A stretch of DNA of 64,000 nt, taken from positions 764,274,720 to 764,338,719 of the forward strand of contig CM062813.1 in assembly GCA_031772625.1 (NCBI GenBank), given 5' to 3'. This stretch comes from Pinus tabuliformis. Taxonomy: Eukaryota > Streptophyta > Pinopsida > Pinales > Pinaceae. The notes under the pieces were generated by a model. The model was not told the origin of the DNA. It did not search any database and was given only the letters and a program-made list of their open reading frames with translations. The translations under genes and the position numbers were made by a program. Position 1 is the stretch's first letter; every line of letters begins with the position of its first letter. This document shows positions 33,364 through 44,930 of the stretch, in pieces.

Positions 33364-36300
33364 TGGATTCTGCATCCGGAGTTGAGACCTAAGAAGTTCG
33401 AGGGCAAGAAGAAGAAGACTGTTGCATCCATTCAGAAAGATTTGGGGTCGGACTCAGGAGATGAAACAACCATTGTAGCCACAGGTATAAAAGGTAAAAA
33501 TTCTAAAGCATCTACTAGTAATTCTGCACAATCTACTATTGATGAAGAAAATGAGAGAAAAAGACATGAGCTTTTCCATATTCGAGTTATTTCCAAATAT
33601 CAAAAGATCGATACTTTGTTTGATAGTGGCTCACAAGTAAATTTAATTTTTGAAGCAATTATAAAGAGGTTGGGATTACGGACTACACGTCACAAGAAAC
33701 CTTACCCATTAGGTTGGTTAAGTGATAAAGCACAGCTACAAGTGACTAGACAATGTAAACTTAAGTTTTCTTTTGGGTCAGCATTTGTAGATGAGGTTGA
33801 GTTAGATGTAGTTCCTTTGGATATATGTGGAATTGTTTTAGGAAGCCCTTACTTGTATGACAGAAAAGTTATTTTCTATAGAGCCGAGAACAAGTATCTC
33901 CATGTTGAAGATGGGATCGAATATGTTGTGAGAGCTCATAAGCTCAAGAATAATTATACTCTCATAAACTCAGGGCAGATGAAACGAATTGTGAATTCAT
34001 GCAAACAATTTTTACTAATGGTTGTAAAGGAAAAGAAACCTGATAAAACCAATGTATTTGAGGGCTGTGATGTTAATCAACAGGCTGATTTAGAAAAAGT
34101 TGTTTCAGAATATGATATCTTGTTTCAAGAACCTAAAGGTGTGCCACCCAAAAAGGAAATAGTGCATGATATTAATTTGCAGCAAGATGCTCCATTTCCT
34201 AATGTTGGGATGTATATGTTGTCCGCTTTAGAGAATGCAGAAATCAAGAAGCAAGTGCAGGAGTTGCTCGAGAAGGGGTTCATCATACCTAGCACATCAC
34301 CATGTGGGTCACCAATCGTTTTGGTGAGAAAGAAAGATGGCTCGTGGAGAATGTGCATTGATTACCGAGCACGGAATAAGATAACAATAAAAAATCATTA
34401 TCCCCTTCCTCGTATAGATGATCTGTTAGATCAATTAAAGGAAGCTGTTTATTTTTCCAAGTTAGACTTGCATAGTGGATATCATCAGGTCAAATTTGCA
34501 GAACAAGATGTATGGAACACTACTTTTAAAACCAAGCAGGGATTGTATGAGTGGCTGGTTATGCCTTTTGGCTTAACCAATGCTCCTGCTACTTTCATGA
34601 GATTAATGCATGATGTACTCAGACGTTTTCTTGATGATTTTGTTATTGTATACCTGGATGACATTCTTAGATTTAGCAAAACGTGGGAAGAAAACTTAAA
34701 GCATGTTAAGTAGACACTAGATGTTTTGAAAAGAGAAAGACTTTATGTTAAACTCTCAAAATGTGAATTTGGAAAAACATCTTTGAATTATTTGGGACAT
34801 ATAGTAGGGGGTGGTGAATTGAAGATAGATCCCTCTAAGGTTGCAGTCACTGTAAACTGGCCTAAACCCAAATCTGCTACAGAAGTTAGAAGCTGCTTAG
34901 GAGCAACACAATATTAGAGTAAGTTTATTTATAACTTTTCCTTAATCGCAGCGCCCTTGCATGCTTTAACAGGATTGAACAAGGTGTTTCAGTGGGGAGA
35001 CAAACAGCAGAAAGCCTTCGACACATTGAAAGAAAAGATTAGTACAGCACCTATACTAGCACTACCTGATCTTCAAAGACCATTTGAGATCCAAACGGAT
35101 GCCAGTGACTATGCCATGGGAGCGGTGTTGATACAGCACGGTAAACCCATATGTTATCATTCTGAGACATTTAATTCTACAGTGATTAACTATCCCACAT
35201 ATGATAAAGAATTGTATGCATTAGTACAGAGTGTGAAAAAGTGGAAACATTACTTAATGGAAAAAGAGACAGTTATACATATTGATCATCAACCATTTCA
35301 ATATCTACACTCCCAAACTAAGTTGCAGCAATCAAGACACTATAGATGGATGGGTTTTTTACAGCAGTTTCATTTAGTCATCATATATAAAAATGGCATA
35401 CACAATAAAGTTGCAGATATGCTATCTAGACCAATTATAAATGCATCTACTATACTTAAGCATAATTCAGTATTGCATGAGAGCTACATTGAACAATATG
35501 CTCAAGATATAGATTTCAAAGATGTATATGCAACTTTAAGTCAAGGCAAACGAGTAGAAGAATTGGATTACCACCTTAAGGACCAACTCTTGTATCATTG
35601 TGGGAAGCTATGCATTCCTCAAACCGAAAGAGTGAAGATAATTCGAGAAGCACACACTTCTCTAATATCAGGTCACTTTGGGGTAGGTAAAACGGTTGCG
35701 CAGCTGCAAAGATTTTGTTATTGGCCAAAAATGAATGAGACAGTTTCTAGATATGTAAGGGGGTGTACCATGTGTGCTAAAAGCAAGCCCAGCAATAGAA
35801 AACTAGGCTTGTACACTCCACTGCCAGTTCCTTCTCATCCTTGGGAAAGTATTTCCATGGACTTTGATGGAGGACTGCCTAAATCTAGGAAAGTTCATGA
35901 CTATTTATATGTTGTTGTGGATAGGTTCAGCAAAATGTGTATTTTGATACCTTGTAATAAACAAATTACAGTTGAACAAACTACAAAATTGTTCTTTCAG
36001 CATGTATGGGTTCATTTTGGATTACCCACTTCCATTGTATCTGATCGAGACACCTGATTTGTTGGGAAGTTTTGGTCGAGTCTGTGGGAACTGATGGACA
36101 CCAAACTGAAGAAAAGCACAACCTTTCATCCACAAATAGATGGCCAGACAAAAGTGGTCAACAGGATAGTGATCCAGTTGCTCAGAGGCTATTGCAGCAA
36201 GCATCCCAAACTTTGGGATGAACATTTGTGTTATGTGCAGCATGCTTACAACCGAGCAAAACATTCTTCCACACATAGATCTCCTTTTGAGAATTGTTTT

Positions 36301-36924
36301 GGTTTCACACCATGGTCTCCCTTGGATTTTGTCTTTGGTAAAGACATAGCAGTTGATTGACACAGTGATGTGGACAAGGCAACCAAGTTCATTGAACAAA
36401 TCCAAGAGATTCACTAGGCAGTACAAGAACAGCTGGAAAAGAGCCAAGCCAAATACAAGGCAAGGCATGACAAGCATCAGAAGGAGCATAGTTTCCAAGT
36501 TGGCAATAAAGTCTGGTTGTATATCAGCAAGGACAGAATGCAAGATGAAGGTAAAAAGCTAAAACCCATCAAGTATGGACCTTTCAAGATACTTGAGAAA
36601 ATTGGTGAGAATGCTTTTCGCCTTGATTTACTAGCATACATGCACATCTACTCAGTGGTTAATGCAGACAGCTTGAGACTATTTGAACCTTCGTTAATTG
36701 AAGATCCCGAAGAGTAGAGTCAATTGCCTTCTATTGATGATCTGTTACCTGAATATCTCAATGAATTACAGGAAGACACAGTTCTGGACAGGAAGGTGAG
36801 GATGACACGTAGGGGAGATGTTGAGTACCTTAGGATAGGACTCAAGGGTTCAAAGCCACGCAGTGCAAAATGGATAGAGATTGGACAAGTGAGACAATTA
36901 TACCCTCACTTAGTCGATGCTTGA
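33364..36924 (+). pseudogene. pol: Element B pol: protease, RT, RNase H, integrase, chromodomain-like tail
   Basis: A single frame runs to the TGA at 36922-36924. Protease: DTLFDSGSQVNLI near 33612. Reverse transcriptase: WRMCIDYRARNKITIKNHYP, then KLDLHSGYHQ and the active site VYLDD near 34647. RNase H: IQTDASDYAMGAVL near 35090 and IDHQPFQYL. Integrase: HFGVGKTVAQLQRFCYWP, the CTMC zinc ligands, MDFDGGLP and SDRDT, then HPQIDGQTKVVNR. The tail LDRKVRMTRRGDVEYLRIGL to LYPHLV resembles a divergent chromodomain. In-frame stops lie at 34711 (TAG), 34915 (TAG), 36055 (TGA), 36358 (TGA), 36416 (TAG) and 36715 (TAG), each one transition from a sense codon expected there. The coding is otherwise almost complete. 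Confidence 0.93.
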
Positions 36925-36954
36925 AAACCAACTTTGGGTGGTCCAAAAGCTTTT

Positions 36955-36970
36955 TTCAGTGGGAAGGCCG
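36955..36970 (+). other. Element B polypurine-tract region
   Basis: TTCAGTGGGAAGGCCG immediately precedes the 3' LTR start TGATCTG. The run GTGGGAAGG is the likely primer, though it is interrupted by pyrimidines, consistent with decay. Confidence 0.55.
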
Positions 36971-38492
36971 TGATCTGAATTAGATCCTTGAATATTATCA
37001 TAGTTTCCATGACTGTTTCAAATTATGTCAGGCTTCAAAATCTTATGAACAACGAGCTTATCAGGAAGGACCTCTGGACAGTGGCAATTTGTAGCCAGCA
37101 CGGAACAACGAGGACCCTCGGTCAAAGCACGCTAACCGTTGGCCCATGGAGACCGTGCATTGGCACAAATTGGCAAATGGGGAGTGCAGATCAGAAAACG
37201 AAGGCTGTTTTTGATACACGATTAGCGCGAAGTGCTAATCACATATCGCAGGGCAAACCCCTCAATGAAGGAAATCCCGAGCCCTTGGTCAAAAGGGAAA
37301 TAGGAAATCGTGCGGAAACGCCTAAATCGTCAGAAGGTGGGTCCCGCGCCCAAAATCGATAGGATATCGCGTGCATTTCAAGCGGTAAGCAGGGTTAGCC
37401 GAGGTCCACGCAATGCCACACACCGGGTGACGTGTTTCTGATGGATGAGAGAGAAAACCACTTACATCGCGTGAGTAACGGTCGAGCAACTCACCCACGC
37501 GATATGAACGAAGACCGTAGGATCTAGAGGCTCCAGATCAATGGTGGAGGATCAATCGATATATGACTAGATTTGACAAGGAAATAGAATGAGGCACATA
37601 GAATTTGGGGTCCGGCATGACTGCTAAGCTAGCAGATGAATCATTTCACAAACAATCTTGGAGCAACAGAAATAATGACCGTTCAAGGGAAAGTTGGCGC
37701 TGAGTTCGTGGGGAGACAAGTGCCACCTCTCTGTGAAACGTTACACAGTGGCGATGACAAAGAAGCAGGGGCATTCCAGCGGATAGAGGTAGACGATCCG
37801 AAGAGCCAGGAAGAGGAAGCGAACAATCAAGGAACAGATTGGCTTTAAGCCATGAGAAAACACAACAAGAGACGACGAGAGATAGAGGAAGAGAAGAAAA
37901 GAAAGGTAGAAAGCCGAGAGACCAGAAGGAAGAAAATTGCAGAGAACAGAGATGCTGAGCTGACCTGCAGATCAAAGACAGCATCAAGAAAACAGAGATA
38001 GAGAGAGTCCGAGAGTCTGTGAACTCCTGAGAAGGCTTGGGGAATTCAAGCAACTCCTCTGTGCAGACCTGTCAGATATGAGTACCGAATCGGACTCATA
38101 CTACAAGGACCAGTTGAGGTCGAAATCCAGTGAGGGGAGTCTGTGTACTCAAGGGACTTGGGGAATCCAAGTACCATCCCACTGATTATTCTCTGTTAAA
38201 GCAAGACTCAAATTGAGCTCCTTATTGTAAAAACTCTGCTTTAAGACACAATAGAAAAGGCCACCACTGAAGGCTGGACCAGGAGACGTAGCCTAGGAGG
38301 ATTGGGTGAACTCCTTATTAAATTTGTTGTGTTCATGTATTTGCTTACTGTGTTCTCTTACTACTTTAATGTCTATGTAATTCACAATCTTATCGATCCG
38401 TTGCATAAATTAACACAGGAACACCCCAACACTTAAGTCTGTAATACCTTTATTTATTTCTCTGAAGTCATCTAAGGGTGAATTTCAGATCA
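36971..38492 (+). repeat. Element B 3' LTR
   Basis: 1522 bp, TGATCTGAATTAG to GAATTTCAGATCA, followed by the GCAAG duplication. It matches the 5' LTR with numerous C/T and G/A differences and small indels. Confidence 0.95.
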
Positions 38493-38497
38493 GCAAG

Positions 38498-39368
38498 TCC
38501 TCCTCTTCTATTGGCTTGTAAACTTTAGTTTCAACTCCAATTACTATAAATAGGACATGTAAAACAATTACAACAAGTAAGAGAACAGCAAGATATACAT
38601 AACATAGACTAATATATTTAATTAATGAGTCAAGAGGGCATTGAAATACAAATGTATCAAATAAACACAAGTATAGGTAGAAAATATTTTTTGTATTAAT
38701 GAAATGTAGGAGAGAATTACAACCCTTTCACAGTTCTTGACAATGTAGATGTTTCCCACCAATCTTGTCCTTCCTTAGCTATAAAGCAAGCTTTCAATCT
38801 CAACTCAATGATGGTAATGGATCCTTAGGTAAAAAGAAACATCGTCGAGGCATAGATAAGAGTCTCCAAAAGCCAACCCAAACTCTATGGGAGGCAGTGA
38901 ATTATAGGGTAAATAAGTTAGTTTGGGTTTTACCAATCTAGGACTTAGATCCACATATGAGGGTGGATAAGTTCTAGGGATAAGGGATAATACATCTGGG
39001 ATAGGAATTTGAGATCCCAATAAATAGTAAATGGAAAAAACCACTTTAGAATCTTTTGGAAAGAGAAGTTTCATAATTATTTTTATTTTTCTTGAAATTC
39101 TAGAACCATCACACCTGCAACAAAGGATGAAACATGCGCTAGTTAGCACAACTGCTCAGTTATGCAAGGTGAAACCAGTGCAGGCTAGATGATGATTGGG
39201 TGCGATGGGCCCAAAAATGAGTTTTTAAGTCGACAAACCCAAAATTCTTGGGCTTTTTTGAGAGATAATGCTCGAGGCTTTGCAAATGGATGATAACAAG
39301 GTGTCAAGGATGTTGATTGATCTGGTTTGCAGGCCATTTGAGTTAATGCGACCAAATGACCTGTAACA
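38498..39368 (+). repeat. R1 repeat, copy 2, right part
   Basis: It aligns to 9634-10502, resuming right after element B's target duplication, and includes the TATA box TATAAATAGG at 38545-38554. It ends GACCTGTAACA. Joined with 30631-30778 it makes about 1.02 kb, equal to copy 1. Confidence 0.85.
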
Positions 39369-40868
39369 AAATATCACATGTCTACTTGATTTTGTGGTGT
39401 TAAGAATGGGTGCTAGTCCCTAATTAAGGGTTAATACCTAAAAGGAAGAGGTTAATTGAAAACAATGGTAGGCCAACCATAATATATATAAGAAATTCTC
39501 AACACCAAAAGAAGGCATTGACAATCTATAATATTAGGTTTTTAAATTTTCGTGAGTCAAATCCTATTACTATGTATTGATTTATTGACTCAATGTTGGG
39601 GGGATCTGTAACATTGGCTTTTTTTTGTTCCTATCCATATTCTCTTCTTTTCTCCAAGAATAATTGCAAGCTCCGAATTTTGAGAAGGAATCATTAAAGG
39701 CCCATGAACAAGATTTTATAGTCCCCATCCAGTGCTCTCATTGTAATTCAAAGAATTGTTAAAGGAAGATTTGCACTAGTGAATTAGTAATAACAAAGCA
39801 AGTTATGCATGTGTTCTTTTATCTTCTACCTTATATCTATGTTGAATGAGTCAATGAATCAATCCTTCTCTTACCCATTTTATTTTTAGTATATTTAACT
39901 TATTAAATGAGAAAGTAGTGTTCATCCTCCTCATATGATGCATGCTCATTTTCTTCTATATTATGTATTATGAAGATGCAATCATGATTATGTACCCTTC
40001 TATATTCAGTTAATAAGTTTTAATTCTAACAATCTCCAATAATCTTGGTCCTTTTGCTCCTTATGATATAAACAAAATCTTCATAGTTGTAGGGCTTATT
40101 TGCATGCATCACTTTGTCTTTTGCATTGAATTTAGTTAGAGCTTCATAGAAAAAGTTTTTCTTGTGGAAGGAATACATATAGTGATTTAGGATGGATGAG
40201 GATACCACCCCTTAGCTTGAGGACTCGATTGACGGGCTAGAGTGGTATAAGAAGGTGGTCTTACACAATATGCACAAATATTATGACCTTTCGAGGGAAG
40301 GGGACAACCTAGGGAACAATAAATCTATTTTGGAGAAGTAATTTACGATGAGAGGACAATTCTTACAAGTGATACACTTTCAAAAATATTTAAGAAAAGT
40401 TTCCCCAACCATCATAACAATTATTGATGACCAACAACTCTTAAGTGAAGAGGTAGGATCCTTAAAGTAGTGACTTAGAAATTAGCAAAGTCCATGATTA
40501 GAGGGGTCATACTAATGAGAGGTTCACCCAAGAAGTTGTTTTAGTGTAGGTGCACAATTTAGTTACTCTATTAGACTCGTGATGGAGTAAAAAAAAAAAC
40601 ATTACGACATTATTCAAATCACAATGGGAAGTTTGATGAGGATTAAATTATCAAATTGTCATTTTGTCATAGATGTCCTAACATATAGATGAATTGGTTA
40701 TATTGTTTCAAAGTTCAATCACACAAACACATTGCATATGCACCCTTGGCTCTTGCACCTTTGTCACAGATGTAATTTTGAACAATGTGGGCATATTAAT
40801 GTTAATGGACAACTCAACACATAATAACATGGATAATACAAATGACAATGACATGTCATCTTCCTCCC
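39369..40868. other. No gene seen
   Basis: AT-rich DNA with only short open stretches. No domain or repeat boundary was recognised before the element D target site at 40864-40868. Confidence 0.45.
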
Positions 40869-41054
40869 TTTCAGGCCAAGAGGTAACTCCACGAATTATA
40901 TTATGTTTTGCATTACGATGGAACATGAATATATACATGAGGAGGGAGACTATTGGGTTTCATCTCCCAATGACTCTTCGTCTTCCATTCTATTTATTTT
41001 CATATTTACAATATTTAAATGGATTTACCTAATCCCAAAAATTAAGTGTCCGCA
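40869..41054 (-). repeat. Element D 3' LTR
   Basis: It matches 43746-43931 over its length (GAGGTAACTCCAC, TTGCATTA, ATGAATATATACATG, TTTACCTAAT). Outer bases are decayed (TTTCAGG versus TGTCAGT). Confidence 0.88.
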
Positions 41055-41066
41055 TTCCCCCCCTTA
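41055..41066 (-). other. Element D polypurine tract
   Basis: On the minus strand it reads TAAGGGGGGGAA directly before the LTR start TGCGGACAC. Confidence 0.8.
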
Positions 41067-41265
41067 ATCTGAAGCGATGTTGGTGAGTCCAAGTATCATT
41101 CTGAATCTTTCAAACTTTTCTCTTCCAAGTGATTTGGTGTAGATGTATTTGATCTACTCATTTGTGGAACAATGGTGTACGTGGATTGTATTTGCCTCAA
41201 CATAATGTCAAATCAGATGGTATTTCATCTCTATGATACCTATTCCTTAGGTATCAAGGCATGTA
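41067..41265 (-). pseudogene. pol: Element D RNase H C-terminal remnant
   Basis: The minus strand reads HIEMKYHLI near 41215, then NTIHVHHCSTNE, a stop, IKYIYTKSLGREKFERFRMI and LGLTNI. This is the usual end of a Copia polyprotein (H(I/L)..(K/R)(Y/F)H.(I/V), then (D/Y)..TK.L....F...R..LG(L/V)). It lies directly upstream of the polypurine tract, as expected. Everything between the protease and this tail is missing. Confidence 0.75.
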
Positions 41266-41318
41266 CCTTCATCATAGTGAGAACTATATGAAAAGTTATG
41301 TGCATGAGTAGAGGTTCC

Positions 41319-41655
41319 TTACAGCTTCAAAAGTCTTTCTTCTTCTATCCCCGTCATGAAAAGTGAGTGATCTGATGTTTTTCTAACCTCAACCTTGCCA
41401 TCAAATATATGAATGGAGTGTCCTTGTTGGAGGATGTGGACCAAAGACAACAAGGTTTTCCTCAACTCTGGGAGGTATAGCACAACATGTAGAAGAAATT
41501 CTGGAAGACCAGGCAGTTTGAGCCTAATGGTGCCAAGCCTTGATGGCTTGAGTTTGGATTTGTCTACAAAGTATATTGCTCCATCAACATTGTCAGTGAA
41601 TTCTTCAAAGAAATCTCTCCTGAAATACATGTGGCATGTTGCTCCTTAATCAAAT
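41319..41655 (-). pseudogene. pol: Element D protease with stop codon inside active-site motif
   Basis: The minus strand reads DDWLFD, then a TAA stop (41648-41646), then GATCHMYFRRDFFEEF in the same frame. The expected motif is D-S-G-A-T-C-H-M, so the serine of the catalytic triplet has become a stop. TCA-to-TAA is a C-to-A transversion, unlike the transitions that dominate elsewhere. The rest of the protease and post-protease segment (LPELRKTLLSLVHILQQGH, DGKVEVRKTSDHSLF) stays open to 41319. Confidence 0.85.
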
Positions 41656-41853
41656 AACCAATCATCTTTCAATGAAGCAAGTGAAGCATTGAATAAGTCT
41701 TCAGTTACTCCAATGTTGGAATGTGCCACATCATAAAGACAAGACTCAGGTGATTTACCTTTCCCTTCATTTCTTTCCTTCTCAATTCAGTCCCAAGGCA
41801 ACTTACAAGTAGAAGCGTCATTTCCATCTCTATTTCATCGTATGCAATGAAGA

Positions 41854-42600
41854 TCAAACTTTTCTCCTTGGAACTGCTTTCCTCCCTGCCTCTAAAATTC
41901 CTCCTTCCTCTTCATCCACCTCTCTCTCTAGAAGAATTTTGTGCATGATTCTTCTCCTTTTGTGCAAGGCATACAACTTCTTCAGTAGACTGAGGAGTTG
42001 TCTTCTTCCCAAAATCCTTCTCTCTCTTAGAAAACTTCTTCTCAAGGGAGTCAAAGGTAATCTCCTTAAGGTTTCCACTTGCTTGCAATGACTTAAGATA
42101 ATGTGAATAGGTGGAGTATAGTGTCTTGACATAAGCTATGAGAGGAATATATATCTCAACACTAGTGGCTTTTATATTATGCATAATGGATCTCACCTCT
42201 AAGGCTAAGGCAAGAGGGTAATCATTTTTCAATTCAAGACTTAACAACTTGATCATCAATTTAAAAACTTCAAGTTCAGAGTGTGAGTCATAAAATTCTT
42301 TCAACTTCTTTAAAGCTTCAAAGGAATTTTAAAATGGTGAAATATGTTGACTCACCTCTTCATTTACTAATGTTGTAATCAAGGCGTAGGCCTTGCTATT
42401 CTTGTTTTCCCAAATGGAAAGATCCTTATCTGAAGTGGGATTTTCGGGTGCATTGTCTCCTTCTCCTTCACAAACCCCTTTCCACAAATCATTAAAAATG
42501 TGGGTGTGTTTTATCTTCTGGGACCATTCAGGGTAGTTCTCTTTTCCTGTGAGAACTACTCCCACTATAGATATGAGTGAATGCATCATCAAAGAAAAAA
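41854..42600 (-). pseudogene. gag: Element D gag
   Basis: Start at about 42592 (MMMHSLISIVGVVLTGKENY), followed by PEWSQKIKHTHIFNDLWKGV and KAYALITTLVNEEVSQHI, a typical Copia gag N-terminal domain. After a stop and frame continuation (42304-41912) come FKLMIKLLSLELKNDYPLAL and ITFDSLEKKFSKREKDFGKK. The zinc-knuckle region is not clear. Confidence 0.8.
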
Positions 42601-43732
42601 GACTATGTGATTTTGATTTCCAAAATAATTACAATTGTACTTTCTGCCTTCTTACAAAAACTGATTTAAAAAACTTCACTACTAACTTCGCTCTTCACTA
42701 TAAAAAGTTCATATACCATATGGTAATTTCATATATAAAGAAGGGAAATGAAGTTCGTATATGCCACATATTTCTATTAAAAAGTTCAACAAATTCCATA
42801 TTCCCTCACATAACATTTGATATATATGAACTTTTATGTTATGAATCCTTTAAAAAAAAATCCATTAGGTTTTCATCAAAAAAACTTTTATTCACCATAA
42901 AAACTCCATTCGGTCTTCATCAAGGCATAAAAGGTTTAACATAATACACACAAACAATTTTTTTTAATATAGTTTCCAATTACACCATAAGCCCACCATA
43001 CTAATATATAATATGAATAGTGCATCCAACTCATCCAACATATTCAACCAACATGTCATATGAACATACCAGTCAATACAACCACCGCACCATGTTACGT
43101 TGCACCATACCACAATTACGCTCACGGTCTTCAATATATCAGCCTTCAGTTGCTAGCATACCATACTCAATTCAACGCATTAGTAACAATTTTTTGAGTC
43201 CTCTGCATACAGTGCGTCGAATCTATCCGCATTCCTCTAGCGAAATTTTCCACTCCATATCTACGTTCCTCGTTCTATAGAAATGAAATATTGTTGTAAG
43301 AATGAGTGTCGCAAAGCTTGTGAAAAAATGCTTGTAGTTGCGGGTCTGTAACCACAACAGAGAGCAACGTAACTCCAAAATTGGAAAGGGATCAGCTTTG
43401 GAATAGTGGCCAATGTGCAAAGAGAGTTTGACAAATGTATAAGAGCGCAAAAATGCGACACGGGTTCAACTTAAAAAACACTAAAGATGGCAGAGACATT
43501 AACTAGTTTTCATGGAGAAGGAGCAATGAACATGAGTTGGGAAAAACATAGAAATGCTCATCGAAAATACAGAGAAACGATCATCTAAAACCAACGCACA
43601 AAGCTTTGGATTTGCAAGCAATCAACATCCATGAAGCAATATTGCAGAGAATATGGTAGAGAGTAAAGGTAATAGGGAATTTTTGCAAGGTTCTGCAGGA
43701 GTTACAGGGCAGGAAATGCTAAAAATGGGGAT
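42601..43732 (-). other. Element D leader/untranslated region
   Basis: About 1.1 kb lie between the primer site and gag. It is AT-rich with no convincing coding on the minus strand. This is unusually long for a Copia leader, so it may include captured or inserted sequence. Confidence 0.5.
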
Positions 43733-43745
43733 GGCTCTAATACCA
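43733..43745 (-). other. Element D primer binding site (tRNA-iMet type)
   Basis: On the minus strand it reads TGGTATTAGAGCC right after the LTR end TGACA. Confidence 0.88.
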
Positions 43746-43931
43746 TGTCAGTCTAGGAGGTAACTCCACAAATTGTATTGTGTTTTGCATTAAGATAGAA
43801 CATGAATATATACATGGAGAGAGACTATCGGGTTTCATCTCCCCAATGTCTCTTCATCTTCCAATTCTCTTTATTTTCCTATTTAAAATATTTACATGGA
43901 TTTACCTAATTCCAAAGACTAGGTGGCAACA
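43746..43931 (-). repeat. Element D 5' LTR
   Basis: 186 bp, forward TGTCAGTCTAGG to GTGGCAACA, with intact TG...CA ends. Confidence 0.9.
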
Positions 43932-44289
43932 CTCTCCTTTTTTCTTCTTCTCCCCAAATTCAAAACAATTATGTTATTTAAAGAATGTCAGTATATGGAA
44001 AATGTTAAGCATTTTTCCATTCACTTATTAGATTATCTTATACCACCTCCTCATATTTGTAAAGTGTTTGATGGTTTATTCTTTATTATTGAAAGGATTT
44101 ATGATGTTCATACTTCACTATACATATGAATTCGTTTAGTAGTCAAGACAAGGTGTTTTCATGTAGACCACCAAAATTTAAATTTTTATCAATATAAAAT
44201 CTATATGTATACTTTTCTTTTTGGTAAGTTAAATCTATCTATATTAGTCCTACACAAAAGAGATTACAATTAGTGCCTTTTGTAGCTGA
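43932..44289. other. Short spacer between elements D and A, no gene
   Basis: AT-rich sequence between the element D target duplication and that of element A (44290-44294). No feature recognised. Confidence 0.5.
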
Positions 44290-44713
44290 CCATATGATGA
44301 GCCCTAAATTTGGTAACATTTTGGGCTCATTTGGCCTCACTACCCTTGCTCAACCCTTCATTTTTCATGACTTATGCATCATTTTTAGTATATTTATGTT
44401 ATTTGTACGAATGAAGGGCAGTCACTATTCCTAGGTGGCTAATACATGTTTATTTCAGGTTTTTTGACATTAAATGGAGCAAAACCACGCAGATGAAGGC
44501 TAGGAGACAGCCAAGGTGGCATTGAGGTTTTGTAGGAAGGTTGTCCATGGCATTGAATGGCCTTCCTCGTGATCTCCACCCACAACTCCGAGCTCCAACA
44601 GCTATCACCACCGAGCTAGAAGGCAGCCAACGGATTCTAAGGGAACAGCAGTTTACTTTTAGTTGGACAGCCAAACCCCACTAATTTAGGAGGCCAACTT
44701 GGCCCTTGTAATG

Positions 44714-44720
44714 TATAAAT
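44714..44720 (+). promoter_or_regulatory. Putative TATA box of element A LTR
   Basis: TATAAAT, conserved in the 3' LTR at 57348-57354. Its position about 420 bp into a 2.08-kb LTR is plausible for the U3/R boundary, but no start site can be shown. Confidence 0.4.
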
Positions 44721-44901
44721 CAAGAGGTTGTAGCCTTCGATGGGGACTTTTGAAACTTTGTTGCAGATTCTGAATTACGAGATATAGCCCTGTTTTGCTC
44801 TTTGTAAGCCATTTTTGGCATGTTATCAGACTTTTGACTATTATCTTTTAATGAATAAGCAGGCAGATTTGAGGCAGCTCTGAGTTCTTAAAGGAGCTTA
44901 A

Positions 44902-44930
44902 GCTCTCAGGGTTGGGCCCAACCTGAGAGC
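44902..44930. repeat. LTR hairpin (5' LTR copy)
   Basis: GCTCTCAGGGTTGGG pairs with CCCAACCTGAGAGC with one bulged G. Flanking CTTAAG/CTAAGG extends the stem imperfectly. The core is identical in the 3' LTR (57536-57564). It lies about 180 bp downstream of the TATA box, so it would be near the 5' end of the transcript. Confidence 0.75.

Larger units (their letters stand above)
30779..38492 (+). mobile_element. Element B: complete Ty3/gypsy chromovirus-type element
   Basis: 7714 bp. LTRs are 30779-32293 and 36971-38492, with target duplication GCAAG at 30774-30778 and 38493-38497. A tRNA-iMet-type primer site follows the 5' LTR. Gag, protease, reverse transcriptase, RNase H, integrase and a C-terminal chromodomain-like segment are all present in order. 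The copy is inactive: gag and pol each carry several stops, most explained by single transitions, and one frameshift. It lies inside an R1 copy, so it is younger than R1. LTR divergence by eye is a few percent, much of it C/T or G/A. Confidence 0.96.
40869..43931 (-). mobile_element. Element D: Copia derivative with 186-bp LTRs
   Basis: 3063 bp. LTRs lie at 40869-41054 and 43746-43931 (both 186 bp). The near target duplication is CTCCC (40864-40868) / CTCTC (43932-43936). Primer site and polypurine tract give minus orientation. Gag and protease remain, and the sequence then jumps to the extreme C-terminus of RNase H, so integrase and most of reverse transcriptase/RNase H are deleted. The very short LTRs with partial coding place it between a TRIM-like element and a normal Copia element. 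Confidence 0.88.

Noticed and set aside
9486-39368. One giant element bounded by the two R1 copies as LTRs
   Set aside because: No shared target duplication, primer site or polypurine tract, and many unrelated elements in both orientations lie between.
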